The notes beneath the pieces are model-generated. The model was not told the origin of the DNA. It ran no database searches and was given only the letters and a program-made list of their open reading frames with translations. A program made the position numbers and the translations under genes. Positions 1-8,232 of a stretch of 64,000 nt of DNA are shown here, piece after piece. This DNA is from Clostridiales bacterium. Lineage in GTDB: Bacteria; Acidobacteriota; Aminicenantia; Aminicenantales; UBA8522. Every line of letters begins with the position of its first letter. Within the stretch, counting starts at the first letter, position 1. Where the stretch lies: assembly GCA_029907205.1 (NCBI GenBank), contig JARYMI010000001.1, positions 62,001 to 126,000 on the forward strand. Direction: 5' to 3'.

Positions 1-2157
1 CTCTGGGCGCTGAAATTCGAGGCTGTTCTGGCTGCCGATTTCCTGACCTACCTGCCGCTTCTTTTTCTCAGCCTGACTCCCCTTATGCTCAGCCATTACA
101 TCTCCGCTCCCGATCTTCAGGTGCGGGCAAGGCTATTAGGAGCGGGCGTGGTCCTTGCGGTTGTCTACCTCAAATTCATTCAACTTCGCCGCTGGAGCAA
201 GGAACGCACCCCCCAAAAGCCAGGGCTGTGGCACAGGTTTTTTTCGCTTTCGCCGCGCCGGAAGCTCTTTATTCTTTTCTTCGCTTCGCTCCTCGTTTTT
301 GGCGCCGGCACGCTCCTCTTCATCTCCAGCGGCATCACCCCAGCCGGCGATGAGCCCCACTACCTTCTTATCACCCACAGCCTTCTTCAGGATAGGGATT
401 TCGATTTGGCGAATAATTATGACCACGAGGATTATTCCCGCTACATGAAATATGAGGGGAAGATGAAGCCTCACGCTGTCTGGGGAGCCAGACCGGGAAG
501 CCTTTACTCGGCCCATTCCCCTGGAGTCTCCGTCCTCCTTCTTCCTTTCTATGCCCTCGGGTCTTTGTTCAGGGGCCAGGCTCTTCTCTTTTTCATCCGC
601 TTGGGCCTGAGCGTTTTCGGAGCGCTCCTATCCCTCCAGGTTTACTTATACGCCCGGAGCGAATGGCAGAACGAAAGTCTCGCTCTCTGGCTGTGGTTCT
701 TAACGGCGTTTACCTCGCCCGTTTTCTTCTACTCTATTCATGTTTATCCCGAAGTCATCGTCGCCTTTCTCTCTTTAGCCGTCTTTCGCCTGCTTCGTTT
801 TTCTCCCTCCTTATCCTGGCCCAAGGTTATCGTCTGCAGCCTCTTTCTCGCCTCCTTTATCTGGTTTCACAGCCTGAAGTACATCGCTCTATTTGTCCCT
901 CTCTTTCTCTATGGCCTCTGGATCTTATTCAAAAAAAGCAGGCCGGCCTGGAAAATCGCTCTCTTTGTCATCATCCCCGCCGCGGTGACTTTCCTCTATC
1001 TCGAATTCCAGCATTCTCTCTACGGCTCCTACTCCCTTTCCTCCGCTACCTGGGCAAGGCCCATGACCGGGGAGGAATCTCTCCAGTTCGCCCGCAACCT
1101 CCTTTTCGGCATCCCCTGGCGGTATCGCTGGGAGACCCTGGCCGGCTATTTCTTCGATCAGCGAGACGGCCTCCTCTTCTATGCCCCCCTCTATTTTTTC
1201 GCTTTGCTCGGGGCCTGGGAGATCTGGAGGAGAAAGAAAAAAGCTTTTCTCCTTCTTCTCTTTGTCTCCGCTCCCTACGTGCTCGTCTCGGCCTTTTTGA
1301 CCCAGAGAACCGGTTACGCGCCCCAGGCCAGGCCGCTCGTCTCCGTCATCTGGGCTGTGGCGATTCTCGTGGGCTATTTTCTGGCGTATAACCAGAAAAA
1401 GATATTTGCCTATCTTTTTAACTTCGCCGCCTTCCTGAGCTTCCTTTTCGTCGTCCTTCTCCTTAAGCACCCGCTGAACCTATATCAAGAGACGACCAGG
1501 GGAATCACAGAACGCGGCGGTAGTCTGTTCTATCTGGTGAGCAACATTCGCTTCCGCCTGCCCGATTTCCTTCCCTCTTACCTCAAGGTCGAGGACTGGC
1601 GATGGCTTCCCAATTTCGCCTGGCTGGCCCTCATAGGGCTCTTTGTAGCCGCCTATATTGTCATCAAAAAACGTGATTATTCCCTCAAATCGAGCGCTCA
1701 GGTTCTGGTGGCCGGGGCGGGCCTGTCAATCTTTTTCTTTTGGATCGTGCTCTTTCCTCGCCGGGTCCTCCTTAACCCGATGACTGTGCCCGTTACGTCC
1801 GGAGACCGGGCTATCTTCTACTCTGTCTCCCGGTCAGCCCGGCTGATCGGTCCCGGGAAGTTTCAGCTCCGTGAAGACAACCGCACCTATCGCTTTTATT
1901 TCGTCACCCAAAAACCCGTTGAGGAGCTTCGAATATCGCTCGGCTCGAAAGCCGGCAACTATGAATACAGGCTGAAGATTTTTGACGAGGTATTTTCAAG
2001 CGGCACGACGACCGGGGAAATCATGACCGTGGAGCTTCAGGGACCTCCCCGCTACAAACTCAGGAAGGGCAGTTATTACGAACTGATCCTGGACCTGGGG
2101 AAAGGCCTCGGGGTTCAGACTGAGCTTCAGCCTTACCTTTTCAGCATCGACTTTTAG
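1..2157 (+). CDS. GT-C family membrane glycosyltransferase (5' end outside window)
   Basis: A polytopic membrane protein of the GT-C type, expected to move a sugar from a polyprenyl-phosphate donor onto an envelope acceptor on the outer face of the inner membrane. The frame is open from base 1, so the first ATG at 85 is not a convincing start. The residues encoded by 1-84 align with the interior of the paralogue at 11109-13484, so the true start lies left of the window. After several membrane helices comes an acidic loop with GDEPHYLL and a DLANNY block, the position of the catalytic Asp/Glu in GT-C enzymes. A second shared block is FDQRDGLLFYAPLYF. The last ~110 residues are hydrophilic and probably form an extracytoplasmic beta domain. 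The gene meets the GT2 gene tail to tail with a 4-base overlap. The substrate cannot be named. Confidence 0.85.
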   Translation, partial: LWALKFEAVLAADFLTYLPLLFLSLTPLMLSHYISAPDLQVRARLLGAGVVLAVVYLKFIQLRRWSKERTPQKPGLWHRFFSLSPRRKLFILFFASLLVFGAGTLLFISSGITPAGDEPHYLLITHSLLQDRDFDLANNYDHEDYSRYMKYEGKMKPHAVWGARPGSLYSAHSPGVSVLLLPFYALGSLFRGQALLFFIRLGLSVFGALLSLQVYLYARSEWQNESLALWLWFLTAFTSPVFFYSIHVYPEVIVAFLSLAVFRLLRFSPSLSWPKVIVCSLFLASFIWFHSLKYIALFVPLFLYGLWILFKKSRPAWKIALFVIIPAAVTFLYLEFQHSLYGSYSLSSATWARPMTGEESLQFARNLLFGIPWRYRWETLAGYFFDQRDGLLFYAPLYFFALLGAWEIWRRKKKAFLLLLFVSAPYVLVSAFLTQRTGYAPQARPLVSVIWAVAILVGYFLAYNQKKIFAYLFNFAAFLSFLFVVLLLKHPLNLYQETTRGITERGGSLFYLVSNIRFRLPDFLPSYLKVEDWRWLPNFAWLALIGLFVAAYIVIKKRDYSLKSSAQVLVAGAGLSIFFFWIVLFPRRVLLNPMTVPVTSGDRAIFYSVSRSARLIGPGKFQLREDNRTYRFYFVTQKPVEELRISLGSKAGNYEYRLKIFDEVFSSGTTTGEIMTVELQGPPRYKLRKGSYYELILDLGKGLGVQTELQPYLFSIDF

Positions 2158-2894
2158 CTGAACTGCTCAGACTTCTTAACGCCCCACTTGTGGAGCTTGA
2201 ATTTTACCAGAGTTTTAATGATAGAAAGGCCGTAGACGACGCTGCGCAGAAAACCGATCTGGGAGGCTTCCTCGAAATACCTCGTAGAGATCGGGATTTC
2301 CTGGATGCGCAGGCCGTGGATGGCGGCCTGGGCGATGATTTCCGAATCAAAGACAAAATCGTCAGAATTTAGTTCCAGCTTCACCGTTTCTAAATACCGG
2401 CGGGAATAGGCCCGCAGCCCCGAATGATATTCTGTAAGGGACATGCCGAAAGCCGCGTTCTCGAGGGCGGTGAGGAAAATATTGGCCAGGTATTTCCACC
2501 GGGGCATCCCGCCTTCAAGCGCCCGGCCGTCTAACATCCGAGACCCGAACACGGCATCGCATTCTTCGTTAAGAAGAGGCAGGATTAGCTGGGGGATAAC
2601 CTTGGGGTCGTACTGGTGATCGGGGTGAACCATGATCATGATGTCACCGCCGAGCCTGAGGGCTTCACGGTAGCAGGTTTTCTGATTGCCGCCATAACCC
2701 CGGTTCTTCGAGTGGACAAGGACGCGGAGGCCGAGCTTGCGGGCGAGGCCGACAGTGCCGTCACGGCTGGCGTCATCAACGAGGACAATCTCGTCCACCC
2801 ATTCCCGAGGAATGTCACGGTAAGTCCGCTCGAGAGTTTTTTCAGCGTTGTAAGCCGGCATGACGACGATGACTTTTTTCTTGCGATCTCTCAT
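2154..2894 (-). CDS. Family 2 glycosyltransferase, polyprenyl-phosphate sugar synthase-like (DPM1-like)
   Basis: A 246-residue GT-A fold enzyme of the dolichyl-phosphate mannose synthase group. The N-terminus reads VIVVMPAYNAEKTL, followed by EIVLVDDASRDGT, HSKNRGYGGNQKT and the metal-binding acidic motif around MVHPDHQY. The family transfers a sugar from a nucleotide donor to a polyprenyl phosphate on the cytoplasmic face. There are no membrane helices at the C-terminus, as in short DPM1-type enzymes. Neighbouring GT-C enzymes use polyprenyl-phosphate sugars, so this protein plausibly makes their donor (inference). A TATAAA box at 2919-2924 precedes the start, with a weak -35 at 2942-2947, and GGAAAG lies before the ATG. 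The exact sugar is unknown. Confidence 0.88.
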   Translation of the reverse strand: MRDRKKKVIVVMPAYNAEKTLERTYRDIPREWVDEIVLVDDASRDGTVGLARKLGLRVLVHSKNRGYGGNQKTCYREALRLGGDIMIMVHPDHQYDPKVIPQLILPLLNEECDAVFGSRMLDGRALEGGMPRWKYLANIFLTALENAAFGMSLTEYHSGLRAYSRRYLETVKLELNSDDFVFDSEIIAQAAIHGLRIQEIPISTRYFEEASQIGFLRSVVYGLSIIKTLVKFKLHKWGVKKSEQFS

Positions 2895-3283
2895 GTCTTT
2901 CCGGTCATTTGGTTTTCATTTATACCACATCAGGCGGATTTGTTGAATGAAGATTTTTCTCATTACTTCAATTGGGAAGCCCTCCAGGTCCTCTCCCAGG
3001 TCGTCTCTGCCCAGGTGGCCAACGTAGTCGACCCCAACTTCACGGTGGTAGCAAAATTTCCAAAAAAATACCTCCCCAGCTTGGATACCGCTGGCACAAG
3101 GTAATCGTCAAATAATAAATTCCTGATTATGTACTCAATTTGATTACAATTGTTCGCAAAATGAGTACATTTTAGTAATTTATGCTTACCAACGATTATT
3201 TGATCGCAAAAGTTACACCAAGGGTCTCCTGCTTTTCCCTCGGGTGAAAAGCAAGTTCTTAGCTGATTAGGGGCTTACCTTTT
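2895..3283. other. Intergenic region with nested inverted repeats
   Basis: No convincing gene. The stretch from about 3100 to 3220 is clearly AT-richer than its surroundings. It holds two nested perfect 9-base inverted repeats: an outer pair TCAAATAAT (3108-3116) / ATTATTTGA (3195-3203) and an inner pair ATGTACTCA (3129-3137) / TGAGTACAT (3162-3170). The region is upstream of the GT2 gene and downstream of the GNAT gene, both on the minus strand. On the minus strand, 3104-2923 can be read as about 60 codons without a good start; this may be a decayed coding remnant or chance. Confidence 0.5.
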
Positions 3284-4351
3284 TTATACAAGGATCTCGT
3301 TTGAAGAGCGGACACCGGCCAGGGAGATTTCAGGGTTGAACGTCCATGAGTACATCTGAACGGCCCGGAAATAGGGAAAGAAGTGAGCGCGGTAGAAAGC
3401 TCTCTGGGGATAATATTTTTTGGTCCATTCGACGGCGCCAAGGCAGTCTTTGTCCTTAACATATCGCAAGAATGCCCGGATGAACGAGAGTCGTTCCCCT
3501 GGAGAAAGATTAAGATAAGCCACGTGGTTAATCCAGGCCCAGCGTCCGCTCGTCCGGCCTAAATGGTCGTGGACGATAAAATTGAGGAGCCCTTCGGCCC
3601 GGCCGTTTTTTTCATAGACGAGAGTCTGTGAAACGCCGGGATAAGCTAGCTCCCAGGCCAACTCGTCTCTTTCCCATAGTCTCGGCAGTTCAATTCTTTC
3701 CCGGTAGGAATTAAGCAACTGAAGGCAATCATCGAGGTCGCCTGGCCTGTATTCTCTTGCAGAACCTGTTTCCCTACGCTTTATCCCGCGACTTCCGCCG
3801 ATGAGCCGGATGGCGGCCGTTTCCCACTTCTTGAGCCCCTCAGATGAGGCGGCCCGGTCGAGGTCGAGAACCCGGGCGATCACGTGGAGCTTCTTCATCC
3901 ATTCAAGGCGATGGCCTTCGGCCTGAAGCTTGCGCAGCATCAGAGTCGAACGGTGGCCCGTCTCGAACGTCGCCAGGGCAAAGTCATATTGGTAATGCTG
4001 GTTGAGTCTGAGCGCTTCGCGAATCACGGCCAGAGCCAGCCCCCGGCGCAGCCATTCCTTTCTCGTGACCAGCAGGCAACTCAGCGTCCCGCGAAAGGTC
4101 CTGCCGCGGAACTCAAAGGTGTGGGGAATGTTGGCCAGAAAGGCGACGATTTCATCGCCGCGGTAGGCGGCAATAAGATGATCCCTATGCTCCAGCCGTC
4201 CGAACAGGAACTCAAGAAAAGCAGGGCGGTAAAAGTTCGGAAACGACGACACGCCGTACTCATCGCGCCAGGAAGAATGGGCCATTTTTTCCAGGCCCTC
4301 GAGGTCGCCGCGAAAGGGTTCGATTGAAATTCCTGAAAGAGCTTCTTTCAC
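3284..4351 (-). CDS. GNAT family N-acetyltransferase
   Basis: A 355-residue protein with a GNAT acetyl-CoA-binding core in the first ~160 residues. The signature of motif A is visible as LLVTRKEWLRRGLALAVI (V-x-R-x-x-x-R-x-x-G type), preceded by an edge strand IVAFLANIPHTFEFRGRT. The second half, from about residue 190, contains another acetyltransferase-like stretch (REYRPGDLDDCLQLLN), which suggests a duplicated or two-lobed GNAT as in some peptidyl or aminoglycoside acetyltransferases. The start overlaps the stop of the upstream JAMM gene by 4 bases (ATGA), so the two are probably co-translated. The acceptor is unknown. Confidence 0.75.
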   Translation of the reverse strand: MKEALSGISIEPFRGDLEGLEKMAHSSWRDEYGVSSFPNFYRPAFLEFLFGRLEHRDHLIAAYRGDEIVAFLANIPHTFEFRGRTFRGTLSCLLVTRKEWLRRGLALAVIREALRLNQHYQYDFALATFETGHRSTLMLRKLQAEGHRLEWMKKLHVIARVLDLDRAASSEGLKKWETAAIRLIGGSRGIKRRETGSAREYRPGDLDDCLQLLNSYRERIELPRLWERDELAWELAYPGVSQTLVYEKNGRAEGLLNFIVHDHLGRTSGRWAWINHVAYLNLSPGERLSFIRAFLRYVKDKDCLGAVEWTKKYYPQRAFYRAHFFPYFRAVQMYSWTFNPEISLAGVRSSNEILV

Positions 4352-4785
4352 GACCTGTTCTTGCCGTTTTCTCCAGGCTTGAACGTCTTGAACCTCACTG
4401 GAAGAGCAGCGTTTCTCCGCCAGAACTTGAGCTCGCTTACTTTATAGCTGTTTCGCTTGCGGACGCTCAGTATTCCGACGACCTTGTCTCCGTCCCAGTG
4501 CTGATAATCGTGGTCGGAGATGGTTGGCGGCGCCTGGGGATGAGAATGGATAGACCCGATATACTTGAGGCCGCTTGAAGCCACGATCTTATCGATCGTC
4601 TCATAATCTGGGATGACATAGTCATAGGTCGCTTCAACGACGGGCGGGATGATGATCCGGGCGATTTTGTAGGTCCGGTTGGCCAATCTTTTGCCAAGCA
4701 TTATCCCGTAGACTTCACGGGGATAGGCCCGGCTGGCCCGCCTTTTGAATTTTTTGAGGTCGTACTCGTTGATTAAAAGCTTCAT
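4348..4785 (-). CDS. JAMM/MPN-domain metalloprotease-like protein
   Basis: A single-domain protein of 145 residues with an intact JAMM zinc motif: the glutamate in YPREVYGIMLG, then HSHPQAPPTISDHD, i.e. H-x-H-x7-S-x2-D. Bacterial stand-alone JAMM proteins cleave isopeptide or thiocarboxylate-protein precursors, or act on modified amino acids. The track of the frame extends 26 codons further up to 4863, but the ATG at 4785 is preferred: AGGA sits 9 bases before it and the folded domain begins right there. It overlaps the GNAT gene by ATGA. No ubiquitin-like or E1-like partner is seen nearby, so the substrate is unknown. Confidence 0.8.
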   Translation of the reverse strand: MKLLINEYDLKKFKRRASRAYPREVYGIMLGKRLANRTYKIARIIIPPVVEATYDYVIPDYETIDKIVASSGLKYIGSIHSHPQAPPTISDHDYQHWDGDKVVGILSVRKRNSYKVSELKFWRRNAALPVRFKTFKPGENGKNRS

Positions 4786-5193
4786 GAACAAAATCCTGCC
4801 CTTCGGCCGGGGCCAAAAGGCCTCTGCCCCAGGCAATTCGGTTTGATTTTCGTCCCCTGGCATAAATTCTGGGGAAGCCTATCCCTTATAGCACATCATC
4901 AAGCCTCAGTCAAACGCCCGTATCAGGCAGGAATGGCTCAACACGGGGGGTTGAGGCGGCCGGAATAATCATTTAACTCATTTATTATCAATATCTTATA
5001 TAAGACATGAAGCGGGCTCCTTTTTTTCGATATTTTTTTTAAAAAAACCTGAAATAACTTTATCTTATTGATTTTAAATAAATTATTAGAAGAGCGGCTT
5101 TCAAGGCCCGTTCGGTTGCTTCCAATAGTAAAATGGTGTTAAAATAAATTTTCTTCTTTAAAATAACTACCGTGTCCAGCATGACGTTTTTGG
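4786..5193. other. AT-rich divergent intergenic region
   Basis: A 408-base gap between the minus-strand JAMM gene and the plus-strand SGNH gene. The part from about 4970 to 5100 is very AT-rich, with A and T runs. A possible plus-strand promoter is TTGCTT (5116-5121) and TAAAAT (5140-5145), spacing 18. A possible minus-strand -35 TTGATA occurs in the 4990s. No structured RNA or coding frame is evident. Confidence 0.4.
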
Positions 5194-7242
5194 TTGAAAA
5201 TCATGAACTTTAGCCGATTCTTGCTTTCTTTCCTGATCCTCAGCCTGACTGGGCTTCTCCTTGCCGGCGCACCAAATCAGGAAGAAGAACAAACAGGGCG
5301 GCTTTCTTCTTCCGCTGATCTGGCCGCTCTTTTCAAGGTGCTCAGAGAATTGTGCCAGGATTCCCCATCAGAGTTGGATTTTCTTCCATCCATCGCTAAA
5401 AACAGGTCCGGCCAGACCTGGGCTGTCTGGCAGGAATGGGGAAGAAAGGACAGCCGGTTAAAATTGGCCCAGATCGAGGAGAACCGGATCCTCTCCCTCC
5501 AGAGCATCGGCTGCGGGGTCGGGTCCGACATTTCTCCGCATGTGGCCACAGACGGACTCGATTTGCCGTGGGTGATCTGGGTTAATTATTGTGCCGGGGA
5601 ATATCGAGTCTTTGTCCAGGAACTCACTTCCGGGCGGATGTGGCGTCTCGATGCTACCAATTCCGCCTCGATAGCGAGTCCTCGGCTCGTCTTCGACCAG
5701 GCAGGAAACGCCTGGGCGTTCTGGAACGAAGCTGACACTGAAACGGGCGTGATTGTCTACAGGGTATTTGGCCAAGGCATCTGGTCGCCCCGGCAGATCG
5801 TCCGGCCGAATTCCCGTTATCCTGCTCTGAACCCAGACGTAACCGCTGATTCCAAAGGTTTTATTTGGCTAACCTGGGCAAGCTACGATGGTCACGACTA
5901 TGAGCTCTACGTTGCCCGTTGGAACGGCCAGACCTGGGAGCGAGAGATCAGGCTCACGGATAATCAAGAAAATGACACCTTCCCCGCCATCGGCCGAGGA
6001 AGCCACGGCCGCCAGGCCGTCACCTGGACACGCTCTGGGGAGCTCGGCCATCAAGTTTACATTGCTTCTCTCAAAGAGGGGCGGCCGGAAGGCGAATCGG
6101 CCATGTCTCCGCCGGCCAGCCACATGACGGCTCCTTCCCTTCTGGAGAGCCGCGGACAGACGAACGTCGTCTGGAAGTCATCTGAAGGAATCAAGATCAG
6201 GCCTCTCAAGCCGCGCGATATCCCGGAGGAACACTTCTCCACACCCGCTGCGCCGGCCGGACCTCTTTTCAACCCTTCCCTGGATGAAAATATCTATGTC
6301 TGTTTCGGCGACAGCATCACCTATGGGTACATCGACCGCGAGCCCTATCCGGAATTGGGCTATGTTCCCCGCCTTGATATCATTCTCAAGAAGCATTTTG
6401 GCCCCGCTCTTGCCGTCAACATGGGCATCGGAGGCGAGAACACAATCCTCGCCCTTGCCCGCATCGACAGCGTCATCCGAAGCCAGCGAGCCCGGTTCAT
6501 CCTGATCATGGAGGGAACGAATGACGTTATCACGCCCGGCCTTGCCATGACCACCTCTGCGTTCAACCTGCGGGAGATACTCAGAAGATGCCTTGAGGCC
6601 GGGGTTTATCCCGTGCTCATGACAATCCCGCCGCGGAAGGACTGGCTCGGGGTGATCCAGTACTTTTCAGACAGAATTCTTGAACTCAACAGCCTGATCC
6701 GTCAGATCGTTGTTGACTTTCCCTTATCTTTTGTCGATATATACGAGATCTTCGACAACTACCCGGCTTCCGACGGCGGGCTTCTTGCCGTCCTTTCCAA
6801 CGACCTCAAGCATCCGAGCGCCAAAGGTTACCAGGTCATGGCCGAATCCCTGTTCAACGAAATCAAGAACATTCCCTTCCCTCCTGTTGACATTCAAATC
6901 ACCATCAAATCTTTCAATAACGTCTTTCTTACGCGTCGCGGCACGACCACCGTCGGACAGCCCTCAAAAAAACCGTCTCTTACGGCCGGCTCTTCCGTAG
7001 GGACTTATCTCGCCTGGAAGGACAATCCTAAAATTTTCGACAGGACCCGCATCCAGGGCTACAGAGTCTACAGGAAGGACCGCGCTCATCCTCAAGGCCA
7101 CTTCCGTTGTCTTGCCTTCATTCAATCTCCTCTCGAGTTTTTCGACCCGGGGATCCGCTCGATCGGTCGGTACATCTACGTCATCTCAGCCGTCCGGACG
7201 GACGGCGTCGAAGGGCCCTGCTCCGCCCTCGTCAACGAATAA
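5194..7242 (+). CDS. Secreted beta-propeller / SGNH (GDSL-type) hydrolase fusion
   Basis: A secreted protein of about 680 residues. It begins with a signal peptide (hydrophobic run after MNFSRF, small residues near LLAGA). Residues ~60-335 carry repeated strands with W-x-x-W spacing (WAVWQEW, WVIWVNY, WAFWNEA, WLTWASY), consistent with a beta-propeller. The SGNH hydrolase follows: block I FGDSITYG (~370), block II MGIGGENT, block III GTND (~441-444) and block V DLKHPS with catalytic Asp ~537 and His ~540. The C-terminal ~90 residues look like a fibronectin III-type domain. This family includes carbohydrate esterases and lipases. The start is uncertain: TTG at 5194 or ATG at 5203, neither with a good ribosome site. 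Confidence 0.82.
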   Translation: MKIMNFSRFLLSFLILSLTGLLLAGAPNQEEEQTGRLSSSADLAALFKVLRELCQDSPSELDFLPSIAKNRSGQTWAVWQEWGRKDSRLKLAQIEENRILSLQSIGCGVGSDISPHVATDGLDLPWVIWVNYCAGEYRVFVQELTSGRMWRLDATNSASIASPRLVFDQAGNAWAFWNEADTETGVIVYRVFGQGIWSPRQIVRPNSRYPALNPDVTADSKGFIWLTWASYDGHDYELYVARWNGQTWEREIRLTDNQENDTFPAIGRGSHGRQAVTWTRSGELGHQVYIASLKEGRPEGESAMSPPASHMTAPSLLESRGQTNVVWKSSEGIKIRPLKPRDIPEEHFSTPAAPAGPLFNPSLDENIYVCFGDSITYGYIDREPYPELGYVPRLDIILKKHFGPALAVNMGIGGENTILALARIDSVIRSQRARFILIMEGTNDVITPGLAMTTSAFNLREILRRCLEAGVYPVLMTIPPRKDWLGVIQYFSDRILELNSLIRQIVVDFPLSFVDIYEIFDNYPASDGGLLAVLSNDLKHPSAKGYQVMAESLFNEIKNIPFPPVDIQITIKSFNNVFLTRRGTTTVGQPSKKPSLTAGSSVGTYLAWKDNPKIFDRTRIQGYRVYRKDRAHPQGHFRCLAFIQSPLEFFDPGIRSIGRYIYVISAVRTDGVEGPCSALVNE

Positions 7243-7294
7243 TCCCAGCAGTCTTGAAAAAAGAGAATGCAACTCTTTGGGTGGAAGGGCTATT

Positions 7295-7323
7295 TTTATA
7301 TAACGTGCAAGGTATACTATAAT
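7295..7323 (+). promoter_or_regulatory. Promoter with -10 box directly before a GTG start (leaderless layout)
   Basis: TTTATA at 7295-7300, a 17-base spacer and a perfect TATAAT at 7318-7323, followed by only 6 bases before the GTG start at 7330. Transcription would begin at or next to the start codon. An overlapping TATACT at 7313-7318 is a second possible -10. Confidence 0.5.
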
Positions 7324-7329
7324 TGAAAG

Positions 7330-8232
7330 GTGTTTTCTAAAATTTTCAAGAACAAGGATGGCCTTCTCAAACATGCTCTGAGTTTCCTTGCCTCGCTCGC
7401 CATCCACGCTGTTCTGCTCGCCTTCATGGCCATCCATTTTGTCTCCGTCAAGATCATCGACTTCAAAGAACAAGTCACTGACATCATCATCGCCCCCAGA
7501 CCAAAACTGGAAGCTCCCAAGATCGAGGGCCCGCTTCCGGAGCTTCCCCGGCGAGAGTCCGATTTCCTCGAATTTCTTCCTACGCGGCGACCCAGACCAC
7601 GGGAGGCCGTTGAGGCGGTTGAGGGCATAGCGGGGGAAAAAGGGGCTATGGAGGCCTTGCCAGCCCCCTATCTCGACCCGAAGTTCACCTCAGGGTTCAG
7701 GCTGGATAAACAGCCGGAAGGGCAGGCCAGGATATCGAGCAACAGATTGCGCCTGACTGTTCCCGAGCGCAAACCGGGCGCGATGGAAAGTCAGACAAAA
7801 ATGATTTCGCCACCTAAAGCTGGCGACCTTCGGAAATATGTGTATGCCAGCCCTTCTGGAGCTTCTGGAATCTCCATCGGACTCGGCGCCGGAAGGCGGC
7901 CCAGAAGCGCTCCCTCGAGAAGCCGCTCTGTCCCGCCGGGCGTCCTCAAGATCGACCTTTCGCCCTGGGCCAGGACGGTTATCGAACTCCTCCAGAAAAA
8001 CTGGGCTGTGCCGGCAGCTCAGGGTTTTTCGTCTGATGCCTCCGTCGAGATTGTCATCGTCGTTCTCAAAAGCGGCGCTGTGACGTTCGTTGAAGTCGTT
8101 TCTCCGTCGGAAGATCATGAATTTGACCTGACCGCACGCGAGGCGATCGAGCTAAGCTCGCCGCTGCCCCAGCTTCCCGACAACTTTCCAGCTGATAGCC
8201 TTGAACTTACACTCGTTTTTTCCAAACAATGA
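7330..8232 (+). CDS. TonB/TolA C-terminal-domain protein
   Basis: A 300-residue single-pass inner-membrane protein. One hydrophobic helix (LSFLASLAIHAVLLAFMAI) anchors the N-terminus. A Pro/Glu/Arg-rich linker (residues ~55-200) would span the periplasm, and the last ~95 residues form a TonB_C-like domain (SPWARTVIELLQKNW, then alternating strands VEIVIVVLKSGAV and EFDLTAREAIELSSPLPQLP). TonB proteins pass energy from an ExbB-ExbD motor to outer-membrane receptors; no ExbBD pair is in the window. The GTG start has no clear Shine-Dalgarno and follows a -10 box by 6 bases. Its stop overlaps the next gene by ATGA. Confidence 0.75.
   Translation: MFSKIFKNKDGLLKHALSFLASLAIHAVLLAFMAIHFVSVKIIDFKEQVTDIIIAPRPKLEAPKIEGPLPELPRRESDFLEFLPTRRPRPREAVEAVEGIAGEKGAMEALPAPYLDPKFTSGFRLDKQPEGQARISSNRLRLTVPERKPGAMESQTKMISPPKAGDLRKYVYASPSGASGISIGLGAGRRPRSAPSRSRSVPPGVLKIDLSPWARTVIELLQKNWAVPAAQGFSSDASVEIVIVVLKSGAVTFVEVVSPSEDHEFDLTAREAIELSSPLPQLPDNFPADSLELTLVFSKQ

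Noticed and set aside
2923-3110. About 60 codons on the minus strand ending LMWYK, possibly a gene remnant
   Set aside because: No start codon with a ribosome site, no recognised family, and the GT2 promoter overlaps its end. Kept only as a note.
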